Source: Tardiphaga alba (lineage in GTDB: Bacteria; Pseudomonadota; Alphaproteobacteria; Rhizobiales; Xanthobacteraceae). Taken from it: a DNA stretch of 64,000 nt. Location: NCBI RefSeq assembly GCF_018279705.1, contig NZ_CP036498.1:1133001-1197000 (forward strand), given 5' to 3'. The notes under the pieces were generated by a model, which did not search any database, was not told the origin of the DNA, and was given only the letters and a program-made list of their open reading frames with translations. The translations under genes were made by a program, and so were the position numbers. This document shows, piece by piece, positions 1 through 8,171 of the stretch; position 1 is the first letter of the stretch; each line of letters starts with the position of its first letter.

Positions 1-2
1 TT

Positions 3-638
3 TTGGCCAATGACGGTGTGCGCATCGGCGGCACCGATTTCGATCGCCATCTCAGCCTTGGTGTCGTGATGCCGCTGCTGGGCTATCGCTCGGCGATGAA
101 GCGGGCCGGGCTCGATGTACCGTCGGGCTATTTCCACGACCTCGCCACCTGGTCGAGCATCAACCGGATGTATGATTCCAAGGTAATGAACGAGATCAGG
201 CAAGTGCGCTTCGAGGCGCAGCAGCCGGAACTGCTCGATCGCCTCGTGCGCGTGCTGGAAGAGCAGCGCGGCCACACACTGGCGATGGAAGTAGAGGGCG
301 CCAAGATCGGCCTGTCCGACAATCCGAAATCGAGCATCGCCCTCAATTGGCTGGAACCGGGGCTCAAGGCCGGTATTGCGCGCAAGGAACTTGTGAGCCA
401 CACGCAGACGCTGGCCGATCGCATCCATGCGCGCATCGGCATCTGTCTCGCACAGGCCGAGCTGAAACCGGAGAATATCGACGCCGTGTTTCTCACCGGT
501 GGGTCGGTGCAGCTTGCCCATGTCCGCAAGGCGATCCTCAATGCGCTGCCGGCGGCCCGCGCCATCGACGGCGATACCTTTGGCGCCGTCGGCAAGGGGC
601 TGACCATTGAGGCCAACAGACGCTACGGCCACGCCTGA
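3..638 (+). CDS. Hsp70-family (YegD-like) protein, 3' part only
   Basis: The reading frame enters from the left edge of the window and ends at 638, so only about 211 C-terminal residues are visible and the first TTG is not a real start. The segment RIGGTDFDR near the beginning matches the second phosphate-binding turn of the Hsp70/actin ATPase fold, and FLTGGSVQLAHVRKAI near the end matches the adenosine-binding segment of Hsp70 proteins. There is no substrate-binding domain after the ATPase part, and the protein ends with EANRRYGHA, which fits the short YegD-type Hsp70 homologues rather than DnaK. Function of YegD-like proteins is poorly defined (putative chaperone ATPase). No link to the downstream MFS gene is apparent. 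Confidence 0.8.
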   Translation: MANDGVRIGGTDFDRHLSLGVVMPLLGYRSAMKRAGLDVPSGYFHDLATWSSINRMYDSKVMNEIRQVRFEAQQPELLDRLVRVLEEQRGHTLAMEVEGAKIGLSDNPKSSIALNWLEPGLKAGIARKELVSHTQTLADRIHARIGICLAQAELKPENIDAVFLTGGSVQLAHVRKAILNALPAARAIDGDTFGAVGKGLTIEANRRYGHA

Positions 639-762
639 TCGCCTTCAGAATGTTCTACGGGACACGTCCCGCTGACATATTGCCGCACCCCTGCAGTTTC
701 GCTAAACCCGCCGCCAGTCGCGGCCTGCCGGTTGCGCGAGAATAAACTGACGGGAGCAAACA

Positions 763-2112
763 ATGAGCCAGAGCACCATCGGCACGCGCGCAGAAGCGAG
801 CGCGAGGTCCGATCTCGAAACATCGACCATCCGAGCCATCTCCTGGCGGCTGATCCCGTTTCTGATCCTGGCTTACTTCCTGGCCTATCTCGACCGCGTC
901 AATCTCGGCTTCGCCGCGCTGACGATGAATGCGGATCTGAATTTCTCGCCCACGATTTTCGCGTGGGGCGCCGGCATCTTCTTCATCGGCTATTTCATCT
1001 TCGAGGTTCCCAGCAATATCGCGCTGGAAAAATTTGGCGCCAGCCGCTGGATCGCGCGCATCATGGTGAGCTGGGGCATCATCTCGGCGCTGATGGCGAT
1101 CGTCAGCGGCCCCACCAGCTTCTACATCCTGCGTTTCCTGCTCGGCGTGGCCGAAGCCGGCTTCTTTCCCGGCATCATCCTGTACCTGACCTATTGGTAT
1201 CCGGCTGAGTATCGCGCCCGCTTCCTCGCGGCTTTTGCGATCGCGGTGCCGGTATCCACCGTCATCGGTGCGCCGATCTCCGGCATGCTGCTCGGCCTCG
1301 ACGGCATGATGGGGCTGAAGGGCTGGCAGTGGCTGTTCATCATCGAGGGCGTTCCCTCGGTGCTGCTGGGCATCGTCACCTGGTTCTATCTCACCGACAA
1401 GCCGGCCAAGGCCGACTGGCTGACGCCGGACCAGAAGATGTGGCTGGCGGACAAGCTCGAAAGCGAGCGCGTGGTCAAGGAAAGCGCCCACGGCATGTCG
1501 CTCGGTCAGGCGCTGACGTCGCCGAAGGTGCTGACGCTCAGCGTGATCTATTTCGGCTTTGTCGCAGCGCTTTACGGCATGCAGTTCTGGCTGCCGCAGA
1601 TCGTGAAGGCCTTCGGCTTCACCAATCTGCAGACAGGCTTCGTCACCGCGATCCCGTATGTGTTCGGCTCCGTCGCCATGATCTTCTGGGCACGGCATTC
1701 GGATCGCACGCGCGAGCGCGTCTGGCATGTCGGCTTGCCGCTGCTGCTGATCGCCGTTGCGCTGGCCGTTTCGGGCGTGGCGACCAATCCGACCATCACC
1801 ATGGTCGCGCTGACCGTCGCTGCCATTGGCGTGTTTTGCACCTTCGCGCTGTTCTGGACGCTGCCGACCGCATGGCTCAGCGGCGCCGCGGCCGCCGGCG
1901 CCATCGCCATGATCAACTCCATCGGCAATCTCGCCGGCTTCGGCGGGCCCTATCTGATCGGCTGGGTGAAGGAAGCCACCGGCAGCACGTCCACGGGTCT
2001 CCTGGTCCTGGCCGCAATGCCGCTGATCGCCGGCATTCTCGTGCTGGCAGGCAATCACGGTACGGCGACGGAGTTCTCATCCGCCAACAAGGCGCCGCAG
2101 CCGGGCAAATAG
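763..2112 (+). CDS. MFS transporter, anion:cation symporter (phthalate/tartrate permease-like) family
   Basis: A 449-residue, very hydrophobic inner-membrane protein of the usual length for the ACS family of the major facilitator superfamily. The N-terminus LIPFLILAYFLAYLDRVNLGFAA (split here as FLAYLDRVNLGFA) is the hallmark first helix of ACS proteins, followed by a loop, FEVPSNIALEKFGA and RFLLGVAEAGFFPGI in helices 2-4. ACS members import organic anions such as tartrate, phthalate, glucarate or 4-hydroxyphenylacetate with protons; the substrate cannot be read from sequence. The start has an upstream ACGGGAGC ribosome-binding site. It stands alone between the Hsp70-like gene and the RND operon and is followed by a strong terminator, so it is probably monocistronic. 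Confidence 0.85.
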   Translation: MSQSTIGTRAEASARSDLETSTIRAISWRLIPFLILAYFLAYLDRVNLGFAALTMNADLNFSPTIFAWGAGIFFIGYFIFEVPSNIALEKFGASRWIARIMVSWGIISALMAIVSGPTSFYILRFLLGVAEAGFFPGIILYLTYWYPAEYRARFLAAFAIAVPVSTVIGAPISGMLLGLDGMMGLKGWQWLFIIEGVPSVLLGIVTWFYLTDKPAKADWLTPDQKMWLADKLESERVVKESAHGMSLGQALTSPKVLTLSVIYFGFVAALYGMQFWLPQIVKAFGFTNLQTGFVTAIPYVFGSVAMIFWARHSDRTRERVWHVGLPLLLIAVALAVSGVATNPTITMVALTVAAIGVFCTFALFWTLPTAWLSGAAAAGAIAMINSIGNLAGFGGPYLIGWVKEATGSTSTGLLVLAAMPLIAGILVLAGNHGTATEFSSANKAPQPGK

Positions 2113-2136
2113 CCCGCCGGACAACCCTGACCATCG

Positions 2137-2169
2137 AAAGCGCCGGAGCTGCACGCTCCGGCGCTTTTT
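2137..2169 (+). terminator. Rho-independent terminator after the MFS gene
   Basis: A 13-bp stem, AAAGCGCCGGAGC pairing with GCTCCGGCGCTTT around a short loop, followed by a T run, lies 25 bases after the MFS stop codon. It separates the MFS transcription unit from the RND operon. Confidence 0.85.
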
Positions 2170-2211
2170 CATTGCGCGATCCTTCAGAAATGATGGCAGA
2201 TTCGTGATTAA

Positions 2212-2249
2212 TGACGAATGTTGACAATCGTCAGTGGTCAGCCTTAGTT
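2212..2249 (+). promoter_or_regulatory. Candidate TetR operator overlapping the RND-operon promoter
   Basis: An imperfect 22-bp palindrome at 2212-2233 has outer arms TGACGA and TCGTCA, and most inner positions also pair. A perfect -35 hexamer TTGACA (2221-2226) sits inside it; 17-18 bases downstream is only a weak -10-like sequence (2244-2250, TTAGTTT). A repressor bound here would block the promoter. The obvious candidate is the TetR-family protein encoded at the end of the same operon (6574-7176). The palindrome and -35 are seen; the assignment to that regulator is inference. Confidence 0.5.
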
Positions 2250-2279
2250 TGCGGCCAACCTCACGAAGGAAATCCGACC

Positions 2280-3386
2280 ATGTCCCGCGGTCCCTTGTTC
2301 AACCTCTTCCGCAAACCCGCCGTCGTTGTGCTGTTGCTGATTCCGGCCATCGGCCTCGCCGGCTGTGGAAAGAAGACCGAGGCGGAAGCGAAGCCGACGC
2401 GGCCGGTTCTCGTCACTACCGTGCAATATGCTCCGGAATCGCCGTCACGCAGTTTTGTCGGCACCATCCGCCCGCGTATCGAGACCGATATCGGTTTCCG
2501 CGTCGCCGGCAAGGTCGCCAAGCGGCTTGTCGAAGTCGGGCAGACCGTGCAGGTCGGCCAGCCGCTCGGCACCCTCGATGAAGTCGATCTGAAGCTGCAG
2601 GCCGAGCAGGCGGCCGCCGAACTCAGCGCCGCCACCGGCGTACTCGCCCAGGCCAGCGCGGCCGAGGGACGTGCGAATGAGCTGAAGAGCAAGGGCTGGG
2701 CGACCCAGGCGCAGCTCGATCAGGCCAAGGCCTCCGGCGATGAAGCCCGCGCCCGCCTCAACCGCGCCGAGCGTCAGGTCGAACTGACGAAGAACAGTCT
2801 CTCTTACGCGACCCTGCATGCCGACACCGCCGGTGTCGTGACCGCCACGCTGATCGATCCCGGCCAGGTGGTTGCCGCCGGCCAAGCCGCGATCCGCGTC
2901 GCGCGCTTCGCCGAGAAGGAAGCTGTGGTCGCGATCCCCGAAACGCTGGTGGGCCGCGCCAAGGATGGTACAGCCAGCGTCAGCCTGTGGTCTGGACCCG
3001 GCAAGACCTATCAGGCGAAGCTGCGCGAGATCGCGCCGAATGCCGATGCGGCGACTCGCACCTATCTCGCAAAGTTTTCGCTGCCCGATGCCGACGATAA
3101 GGTCGTGCTCGGCATGACGGCGACGCTGACCCTGTCCGATCCGAAGACCGAGCGTATCGCGCGCATCCCGCTGTCGGCGCTGTTCAGCCAGGGCAACCAG
3201 TCATCGCTCTACACCGTCAACGATGCCGGCGAGATCACGCTGCGGCCGGTGAAGGTGAAGACCTATGAAAGCACCGATGTGATCATCACCGGAGGCGTCG
3301 ATGACGGCGCCAAGGTGGTCACGCTCGGCGTGCAGAAGCTCGATCCCGCGCAAAAAGTGCGCGTCGTCTCCGCTTTGTCGTTCTAA
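2280..3386 (+). CDS. RND efflux periplasmic adaptor (membrane fusion lipoprotein)
   Basis: Membrane fusion protein of an RND tripartite efflux pump; it bridges the inner-membrane permease and an outer-membrane channel. The start at 2280 is preferred to the in-frame ATG at 2211, because it has a GAAGGA ribosome site and gives a clean lipoprotein signal: a hydrophobic stretch ending in the lipobox LAGC, so the mature protein would be anchored through the cysteine. The 368 residues are normal for the family. Downstream come a barrel-sandwich (lipoyl-like) half GFRVAGKVAKRLVEVGQTVQVGQ, an alpha-helical hairpin rich in Ala/Glu, the second lipoyl half (HADTAGVVTATLIDPGQVV) and the beta-barrel domain. 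The permease follows 23 bases later. No outer-membrane factor is in the operon, so one must be supplied from elsewhere. Confidence 0.88.
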   Translation: MSRGPLFNLFRKPAVVVLLLIPAIGLAGCGKKTEAEAKPTRPVLVTTVQYAPESPSRSFVGTIRPRIETDIGFRVAGKVAKRLVEVGQTVQVGQPLGTLDEVDLKLQAEQAAAELSAATGVLAQASAAEGRANELKSKGWATQAQLDQAKASGDEARARLNRAERQVELTKNSLSYATLHADTAGVVTATLIDPGQVVAAGQAAIRVARFAEKEAVVAIPETLVGRAKDGTASVSLWSGPGKTYQAKLREIAPNADAATRTYLAKFSLPDADDKVVLGMTATLTLSDPKTERIARIPLSALFSQGNQSSLYTVNDAGEITLRPVKVKTYESTDVIITGGVDDGAKVVTLGVQKLDPAQKVRVVSALSF

Positions 3387-3409
3387 GCCAAACATCAAGG
3401 ACGAAGCCG

Positions 3410-6400
3410 ATGCATCGCTTCAACCTCTCGGCCTGGGCCGTCGCGCATCCGACGCTGATCCTGTTCATGATCATCGCGCTCGGTTTTGCCGGCTTCTTCT
3501 CTTACGAAAAGCTCGGCCGCGCCGAGGATCCGTTCTTCACGGTGAAGGTCGTGAACGTCACGGCGATCTGGCCGGGCGCGACTGCCAAGGAAATGCAGGA
3601 ACAGGTCGCCGATCCCATCGAGAAGAAGATGCAGGAACTGCCCTATTTCGACAAGGTGCAGACCTACTCGAAGCCGAACTTCACCGCGCTGCAGGTCTCC
3701 TTCAAGGACAACGCGCCGCCGAAGGATGTGCCGTATCTCTTCTATCTCCTGCGCAAGAAGCTCGCCGACGTGCAGGGCAGCCTGCCCACGGGCCTGATCG
3801 GCCCGACCGTCAATGACGAATTCAGCGATGTCGATTCCATCCTCTATATGATGACTGGCGAGGGCGCTGACTACGCGCAGATGAAGAAGGTCGCCGAAGG
3901 TTTGCGCCAGCGCCTCCTGAAGGTCGATGGCGTCACCAAGGTCAATCTTTACGGCACCCAGGACGAGCGCATCTTCGTCGAGTTCTCGCATGCGAAGCTC
4001 GCGACCCTCGGCATCACGCCACAGGCACTGTTCGATTCCCTCGCCAAGCAGAATGCCATCACGCCCGCCGGCACCGTCGAGACCAATTCCCAGCGCGTGC
4101 CGCTGCGCGTCACCGGCGCGCTGGATGGCGTGCAGGCAGTGGCCTCGACACCGGTGGAAAGCAATGGCCGCACCTTCCGTCTCGGCGATATCGCCGATGT
4201 CAGCCATGGTTTCGTCGATCCGCCGGACTTCAAGATCCAGCAGAAGGGCAAGCCCGCGATAGGCATCGGCGTCGTCACCGCCAAGGGCGCCAATATTCTC
4301 GAACTCGGTGAGAACGTGAAGAAGGCCGCCAATAGCTTTATGGCCGCCGTGCCTCAGGGCATCGAGATCGAGCAGATCGCCGATCAGCCGCATGTGGTCG
4401 AGGAAGCGGTCGGTGAATTCACGCGCTCCTTCGTCGAGGCGCTGGCCATCGTGTTGTTCGTGAGCTTCTTGGCACTCGGCTGGCGCACCGGCATCGTCGT
4501 GGCGCTGTCGGTGCCGCTGGTGCTCGGCATCGTCTTCATAGTGATGAATGCCATCTCGCTCGACCTGCACCGCATTTCGCTCGGCGCGCTGATCATCTCG
4601 CTCGGCCTGCTCGTCGATGACGCCATCATCGCGGTGGAGATGATGGTGGTGAAGATGGAGCAAGGCTGGGACCGTGTTCGCGCGGCGTCCTTTGCCTGGG
4701 AATCCACCGCATTTCCGATGCTCACCGGCACGCTGGTGACGGCCGCCGGCTTCCTGCCCATCGGTTTTGCCAATTCGGCGGTCGGCGAATATGCCGGCAG
4801 CATTTTCTGGGTTGTCGCCATCGCGCTGGTGGCGTCGTGGTTCGTGGCGGTGATCTTCACGCCCTATATCGGCGTCAAACTGTTGCCGAACCTCAAGGCG
4901 CATGGCGATGCGAACCACGATCCGCACGCGATTTACGAGACGCGCATCTATCGCATCCTGCGCAGCTTGGTGCAGTGGTGCGTCAATCACCGCATCAAGG
5001 TGGTCGTCGCCACCGTCGGAATCTTCTTTGCCTCGGTCGTCGGCTTCGGCCAGGTGCAGCAGCAGTTCTTCCCGCTGTCGGAGCGTCCTGAGTTGTTCTT
5101 CCAGCTGCGCCTGCCGGAAGGCACGGCCTTCGAGGTGACGAAGAAGTCGGTTGAGAAAGCTGAGACGCTGCTGAAGGATGACAAGGACATCGCCACCTAT
5201 ACGTCCTATGTCGGCCGCGGCTCGCCGCGCTTCTGGCTCGGCCTCAATCCGCAGCTCCCGAATGAAGCTTTCGCGGAAATCGTGATCGTCTCGAAGAATG
5301 TCGAGGCGCGCGAGCGGATCAAGACCAAGATTGAAAAGGCCGTCGCCGATGGCCAGCTCAGCGAAGCGCGTGTGCGCGTCGATCGTTTCAATTTCGGCCC
5401 GCCGGTCGGCTTCCCCGTCCAGTTCCGCGTCGTCGGACCTGATACCGCGAAGGTGCGCGACATCGCCTACAAGGTCCGCGACGTCATGCGCGCTAACCCG
5501 AACATCACGGAAGCGCAGCTCGACTGGAACGAGCAGTCGCCTTTCCTCAAGCTTGTCGTTGATCAGGATCGTGCCCGCGCGCTCGGCCTGACGCCACAGG
5601 ACGTCTCACAGTCGCTGGCACTGCTGATCTCCGGCACCACGGTCACCACCATCCGTGATGGCATCGAGAAGGTCGGCGTGGTCGCCCGCGCGGTGCCTTC
5701 CGAGCGTCTCGATCTCGGCAAGGTGGGCGATCTCACCATCATCTCGCGCAATGGCGTGGCCGTGCCGCTCTCGCAGGTGGCGAATATCGAATATTCGCAT
5801 GAGGAGCCGATTCTCTGGCGCCGTAACCGCGACATGGCCATCACCGTGCGCAGCGATGTCGCCGATGGCGTGCAGCCCCGGATGTGACCAACCAGATCTG
5901 GCCGCAGCTGCAATCGATCCGCGACAGTCTCGAGCCTGCCTATCGCATCGAGATCGGCGGCGCCGTGGAGGAGAGCAACAAGGGCAATGCCTCTATCGCG
6001 CTACTCTTCCCGCTGATGATGATCGTGATGCTGACGCTGCTGATGATCCAGCTGCAAAGCTTTTCGCGGCTCATCCTGGTGTTCCTGACGGCCCCACTCG
6101 GCATCATCGGTGCGTCGCTGGCGCTCAATGTCTCGCGCATGCCGTTCGGCTTCGTGGCGCTGCTGGGCCTGATCGCGCTGGCCGGCATGATCATGCGCAA
6201 TGCGGTGATCCTGGTCGATCAAATCGAGACCGACGTGCAGCACGGGCTGACCCGCGCCGAGGCGATCGTTGAAGCCACGGTGCGCCGTGCCCGTCCGGTG
6301 GTGCTCACCGCGCTGGCGGCGATCCTGGCCATGATCCCGCTGTCGCGTTCAGCCTTCTGGGGCCCGATGGCGGTCACCATCATGGGCGGGTTGTTCGTGG

Positions 6401-6555
6401 CGACCTTCCTGACGCTGCTCTATCTACCCGGCCTCTACGCGCTGTGGTTCAGAAAGAGCCTCGATGAACGCGGCCCCGGCGAGGATACCGAGCATCATGC
6501 GCCGCAGCATCCGGACAAGCAGCTCAGCTTTCCGCTTGCCGCTGCTGCCGAATAA
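3410..6555 (+). pseudogene. RND efflux permease (AcrB/HAE family), broken by a one-base frameshift
   Basis: Proton-driven inner-membrane pump of the RND superfamily. The first frame (3410-5887, 825 codons) carries the N-terminal porter and transmembrane half, including LGLLVDDAIIAVE in helix 4, whose paired aspartates relay protons. It stops at a TGA at 5885. The remaining C-terminal porter tail and last five or six helices continue in another frame (5884-6555, 223 codons). Inserting one G after 5875 turns CAG CCC CGG into CAG GCC CCG GAT GTG ACC and joins the halves into a protein of about 1,048 residues, the normal length for the family. The ATGTGA overlap at the junction looks like translational coupling, but the downstream piece starts in the middle of a conserved domain. 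Either an assembly error or an inactivating mutation explains this; see findings. Adaptor gene upstream, TetR gene 18 bases downstream. Confidence 0.88.
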
Positions 6556-6573
6556 GAAGATAGCTGGACCAAG

Positions 6574-7176
6574 ATGACGCTCGTTTCCGATCACATCGAA
6601 GCCGACGATACCCGCACCCGCATTCTGGTGACGGCTGAAAAGCTGTTTCGCGAGCTCGGCTATCAGAAGACCACCGTCGCCGACATCGCAAAACTGCTGA
6701 AGATGTCGCCGGCCAATGTCTATCGCTTCTTCGATTCCAAAAAGTCGATCATCTCCGCCGTCGCCAAGCGGCTGATGGGGGAGGTCGAGGTGGCGGCAAT
6801 AGCCATCGCAGCGACGCCGCAGCCGGCCTCCAAGCGGATGCGCGAATTGCTCGTGACGGTCCATCAGATGAACAGCGAGCGTTATGTCGGCGACGCCAAG
6901 CTGCACGAGATGGTTGCGATCGCCATGGAGGAAAGCTGGGACGTCTGCCTCGTGCATATCGAATGCGTCACCGGCCAGATCGGCCAGGTGATTGCCGACG
7001 GTGTTGCATCTGGGGAATTCGATGCGCCGGATGTACCGCTTGCCGCCTTGTGCGTCTGCACTGCGATGATCCGCTATTTCCATCCGCAGATGATCGTCGA
7101 GGCCGCCCAGAAGCCTGGGCCGACCATCGACCAGATGACCGACTTCGTCCTTGCCGGGTTGGCACCACGCCGGTAG
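6574..7176 (+). CDS. TetR/AcrR-family transcriptional regulator of the RND operon
   Basis: A 200-residue one-component repressor. Residues about 12-60 form the TetR helix-turn-helix domain (RILVTAEKLFRELGYQKTTVADIAKLL, then MSPANVYRFFDSKKSII as recognition region). The rest is a helical ligand-binding domain of the kind described by a C-terminal AefR-like TetR domain. It lies 18 bases after the permease and is presumably co-transcribed, which suggests autoregulation together with the pump. The imperfect palindrome overlapping the -35 region upstream of the adaptor is its likely operator. The inducing ligand cannot be predicted. Confidence 0.87.
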   Translation: MTLVSDHIEADDTRTRILVTAEKLFRELGYQKTTVADIAKLLKMSPANVYRFFDSKKSIISAVAKRLMGEVEVAAIAIAATPQPASKRMRELLVTVHQMNSERYVGDAKLHEMVAIAMEESWDVCLVHIECVTGQIGQVIADGVASGEFDAPDVPLAALCVCTAMIRYFHPQMIVEAAQKPGPTIDQMTDFVLAGLAPRR

Positions 7177-7210
7177 ACCTCAAAGCGCTGATCAATGAAG
7201 GGATACCCCC

Positions 7211-7834
7211 GTGAGCGCTTTCGAACTCCACAGCTATGAACCCCGTAACGGACATGGTCTGAAGCATGATCCCTTCAATGCGATCATCGCGCCGCGCCCG
7301 ATCGGCTGGGTCTCGACCCGTGGCAAGGACGGCAGCGTCAATCTCGCGCCTTACAGCTTCTTCAACGGCTTCAATTACACACCGCCTTTGATCGGCTTCT
7401 CCAGCATCGGCATCAAGCACTCCACCCGCAATGCGCAGGAGACCGGCGAATTCGTCTGGAATCTCGCCACCGTCGATCTCGCCCAGCATATGAACGCGAC
7501 GGCCGCCCATGTCGGTCGCGAGGTCGATGAATTCGAGGTCGCCGGGCTGACCAAGGTGCCCAGCACGCTGGTCAATGTCCCCCGCGTCGGCGAGGCTCGT
7601 GTTGCCTTCGAGTGCAAGGTGACCGAAATCATCGAGCTGAAGCGTGCCGACGGCCAGTCGGCCAATGCCTTCCTCACCATGGGCGAGGTGGTGGCCGTAC
7701 ATATCGACAAGAGCCTGATCGTGGACGGCGTGTATCGGACGGCACTGGCCAGCCCCATCGTCCGTGCCGGCCGCAAGGGCGATTATTTCACGGTCAAACA
7801 CGAAGACATGTTCGAGATGACCCGGCCGGATTGA
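7211..7834 (+). CDS. Flavin reductase family protein (FMN-binding split barrel)
   Basis: A 207-residue protein of the flavin-reductase-like (DIM6/NTAB, flavoredoxin) family. Recognisable are the N-terminal entry PFNAIIAPRPIGWVSTRGKDG, the flavin-contacting segment NLAPYSFFNGFNYTPPLIGFSS and the middle motif TGEFVWNLAT. Relatives bind FMN in a split beta-barrel and reduce flavin with NAD(P)H, or supply reduced flavin to a monooxygenase. The substrate is unknown. The start GTG at 7211 follows GGGATACCCCC and lies 34 bases after the TetR gene, so read-through from the RND operon is possible; a REP-type palindrome follows the stop. Confidence 0.82.
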   Translation: MSAFELHSYEPRNGHGLKHDPFNAIIAPRPIGWVSTRGKDGSVNLAPYSFFNGFNYTPPLIGFSSIGIKHSTRNAQETGEFVWNLATVDLAQHMNATAAHVGREVDEFEVAGLTKVPSTLVNVPRVGEARVAFECKVTEIIELKRADGQSANAFLTMGEVVAVHIDKSLIVDGVYRTALASPIVRAGRKGDYFTVKHEDMFEMTRPD

Positions 7835-7840
7835 GGCAGT

Positions 7841-7960
7841 GTCGTCCCCGCGAAAGCGGGGACCCATACCCTCCGACGATCTGATCGAACGCTGCCGTCG
7901 TCACCCGAGCTGTCAGCCACACTGACGGTGTCTATGGGGCCCCGCCTTCGCGGGGACGAC
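7841..7960. repeat. REP-type intergenic palindrome, class A (copy 1)
   Basis: A 120-bp inverted repeat begins with GTCGTCCCCGCGAAAGCGGG and ends with CCTTCGCGGGGACGAC. Each end is itself a hairpin, and the two ends pair with each other. The inner part contains TGTCTATGGGG, related to the GTGTCTACTGGATC core of the other class A copies at 15.8, 23.9, 25.9 and 33.9 kb. It lies between the flavin reductase and the fad operon. The stretch from here to 8171 holds no gene; only an inverted pair TTTCGC (8053) / GCGAAA (8071) that may belong to the fad promoter was noticed. Confidence 0.8.
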
Positions 7961-8171
7961 ATGGCGCGCGACCACCTGCCACGCGCCCCTTCATCGCCAT
8001 GATGGAACCGATGCGGTATCCTCACCGTTATCGATGGCTCAATGCTGACCAATTTCGCTTAAATTTCAATGCGAAAGCTAAGCTGAAACGAACATCGTCC
8101 CGCTAGAGCGAATGCCCTTGAGCGATCCGCTTCCGCCCGGAAGCCGGCCGCGCCGACGAAGAGGAATTCCC

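Noticed and set aside
3395..4990. 531-codon open frame antisense to the RND permease
   Set aside because: Shadow of the permease; full of His/Asp/Arg with no conserved motif.
5882..5889. Programmed frameshift or coupled second gene at ATGTGA in the RND permease
   Set aside because: There is no slippery heptamer or stimulatory structure, the second part starts in mid-domain, and four other genes show the same one-base loss.
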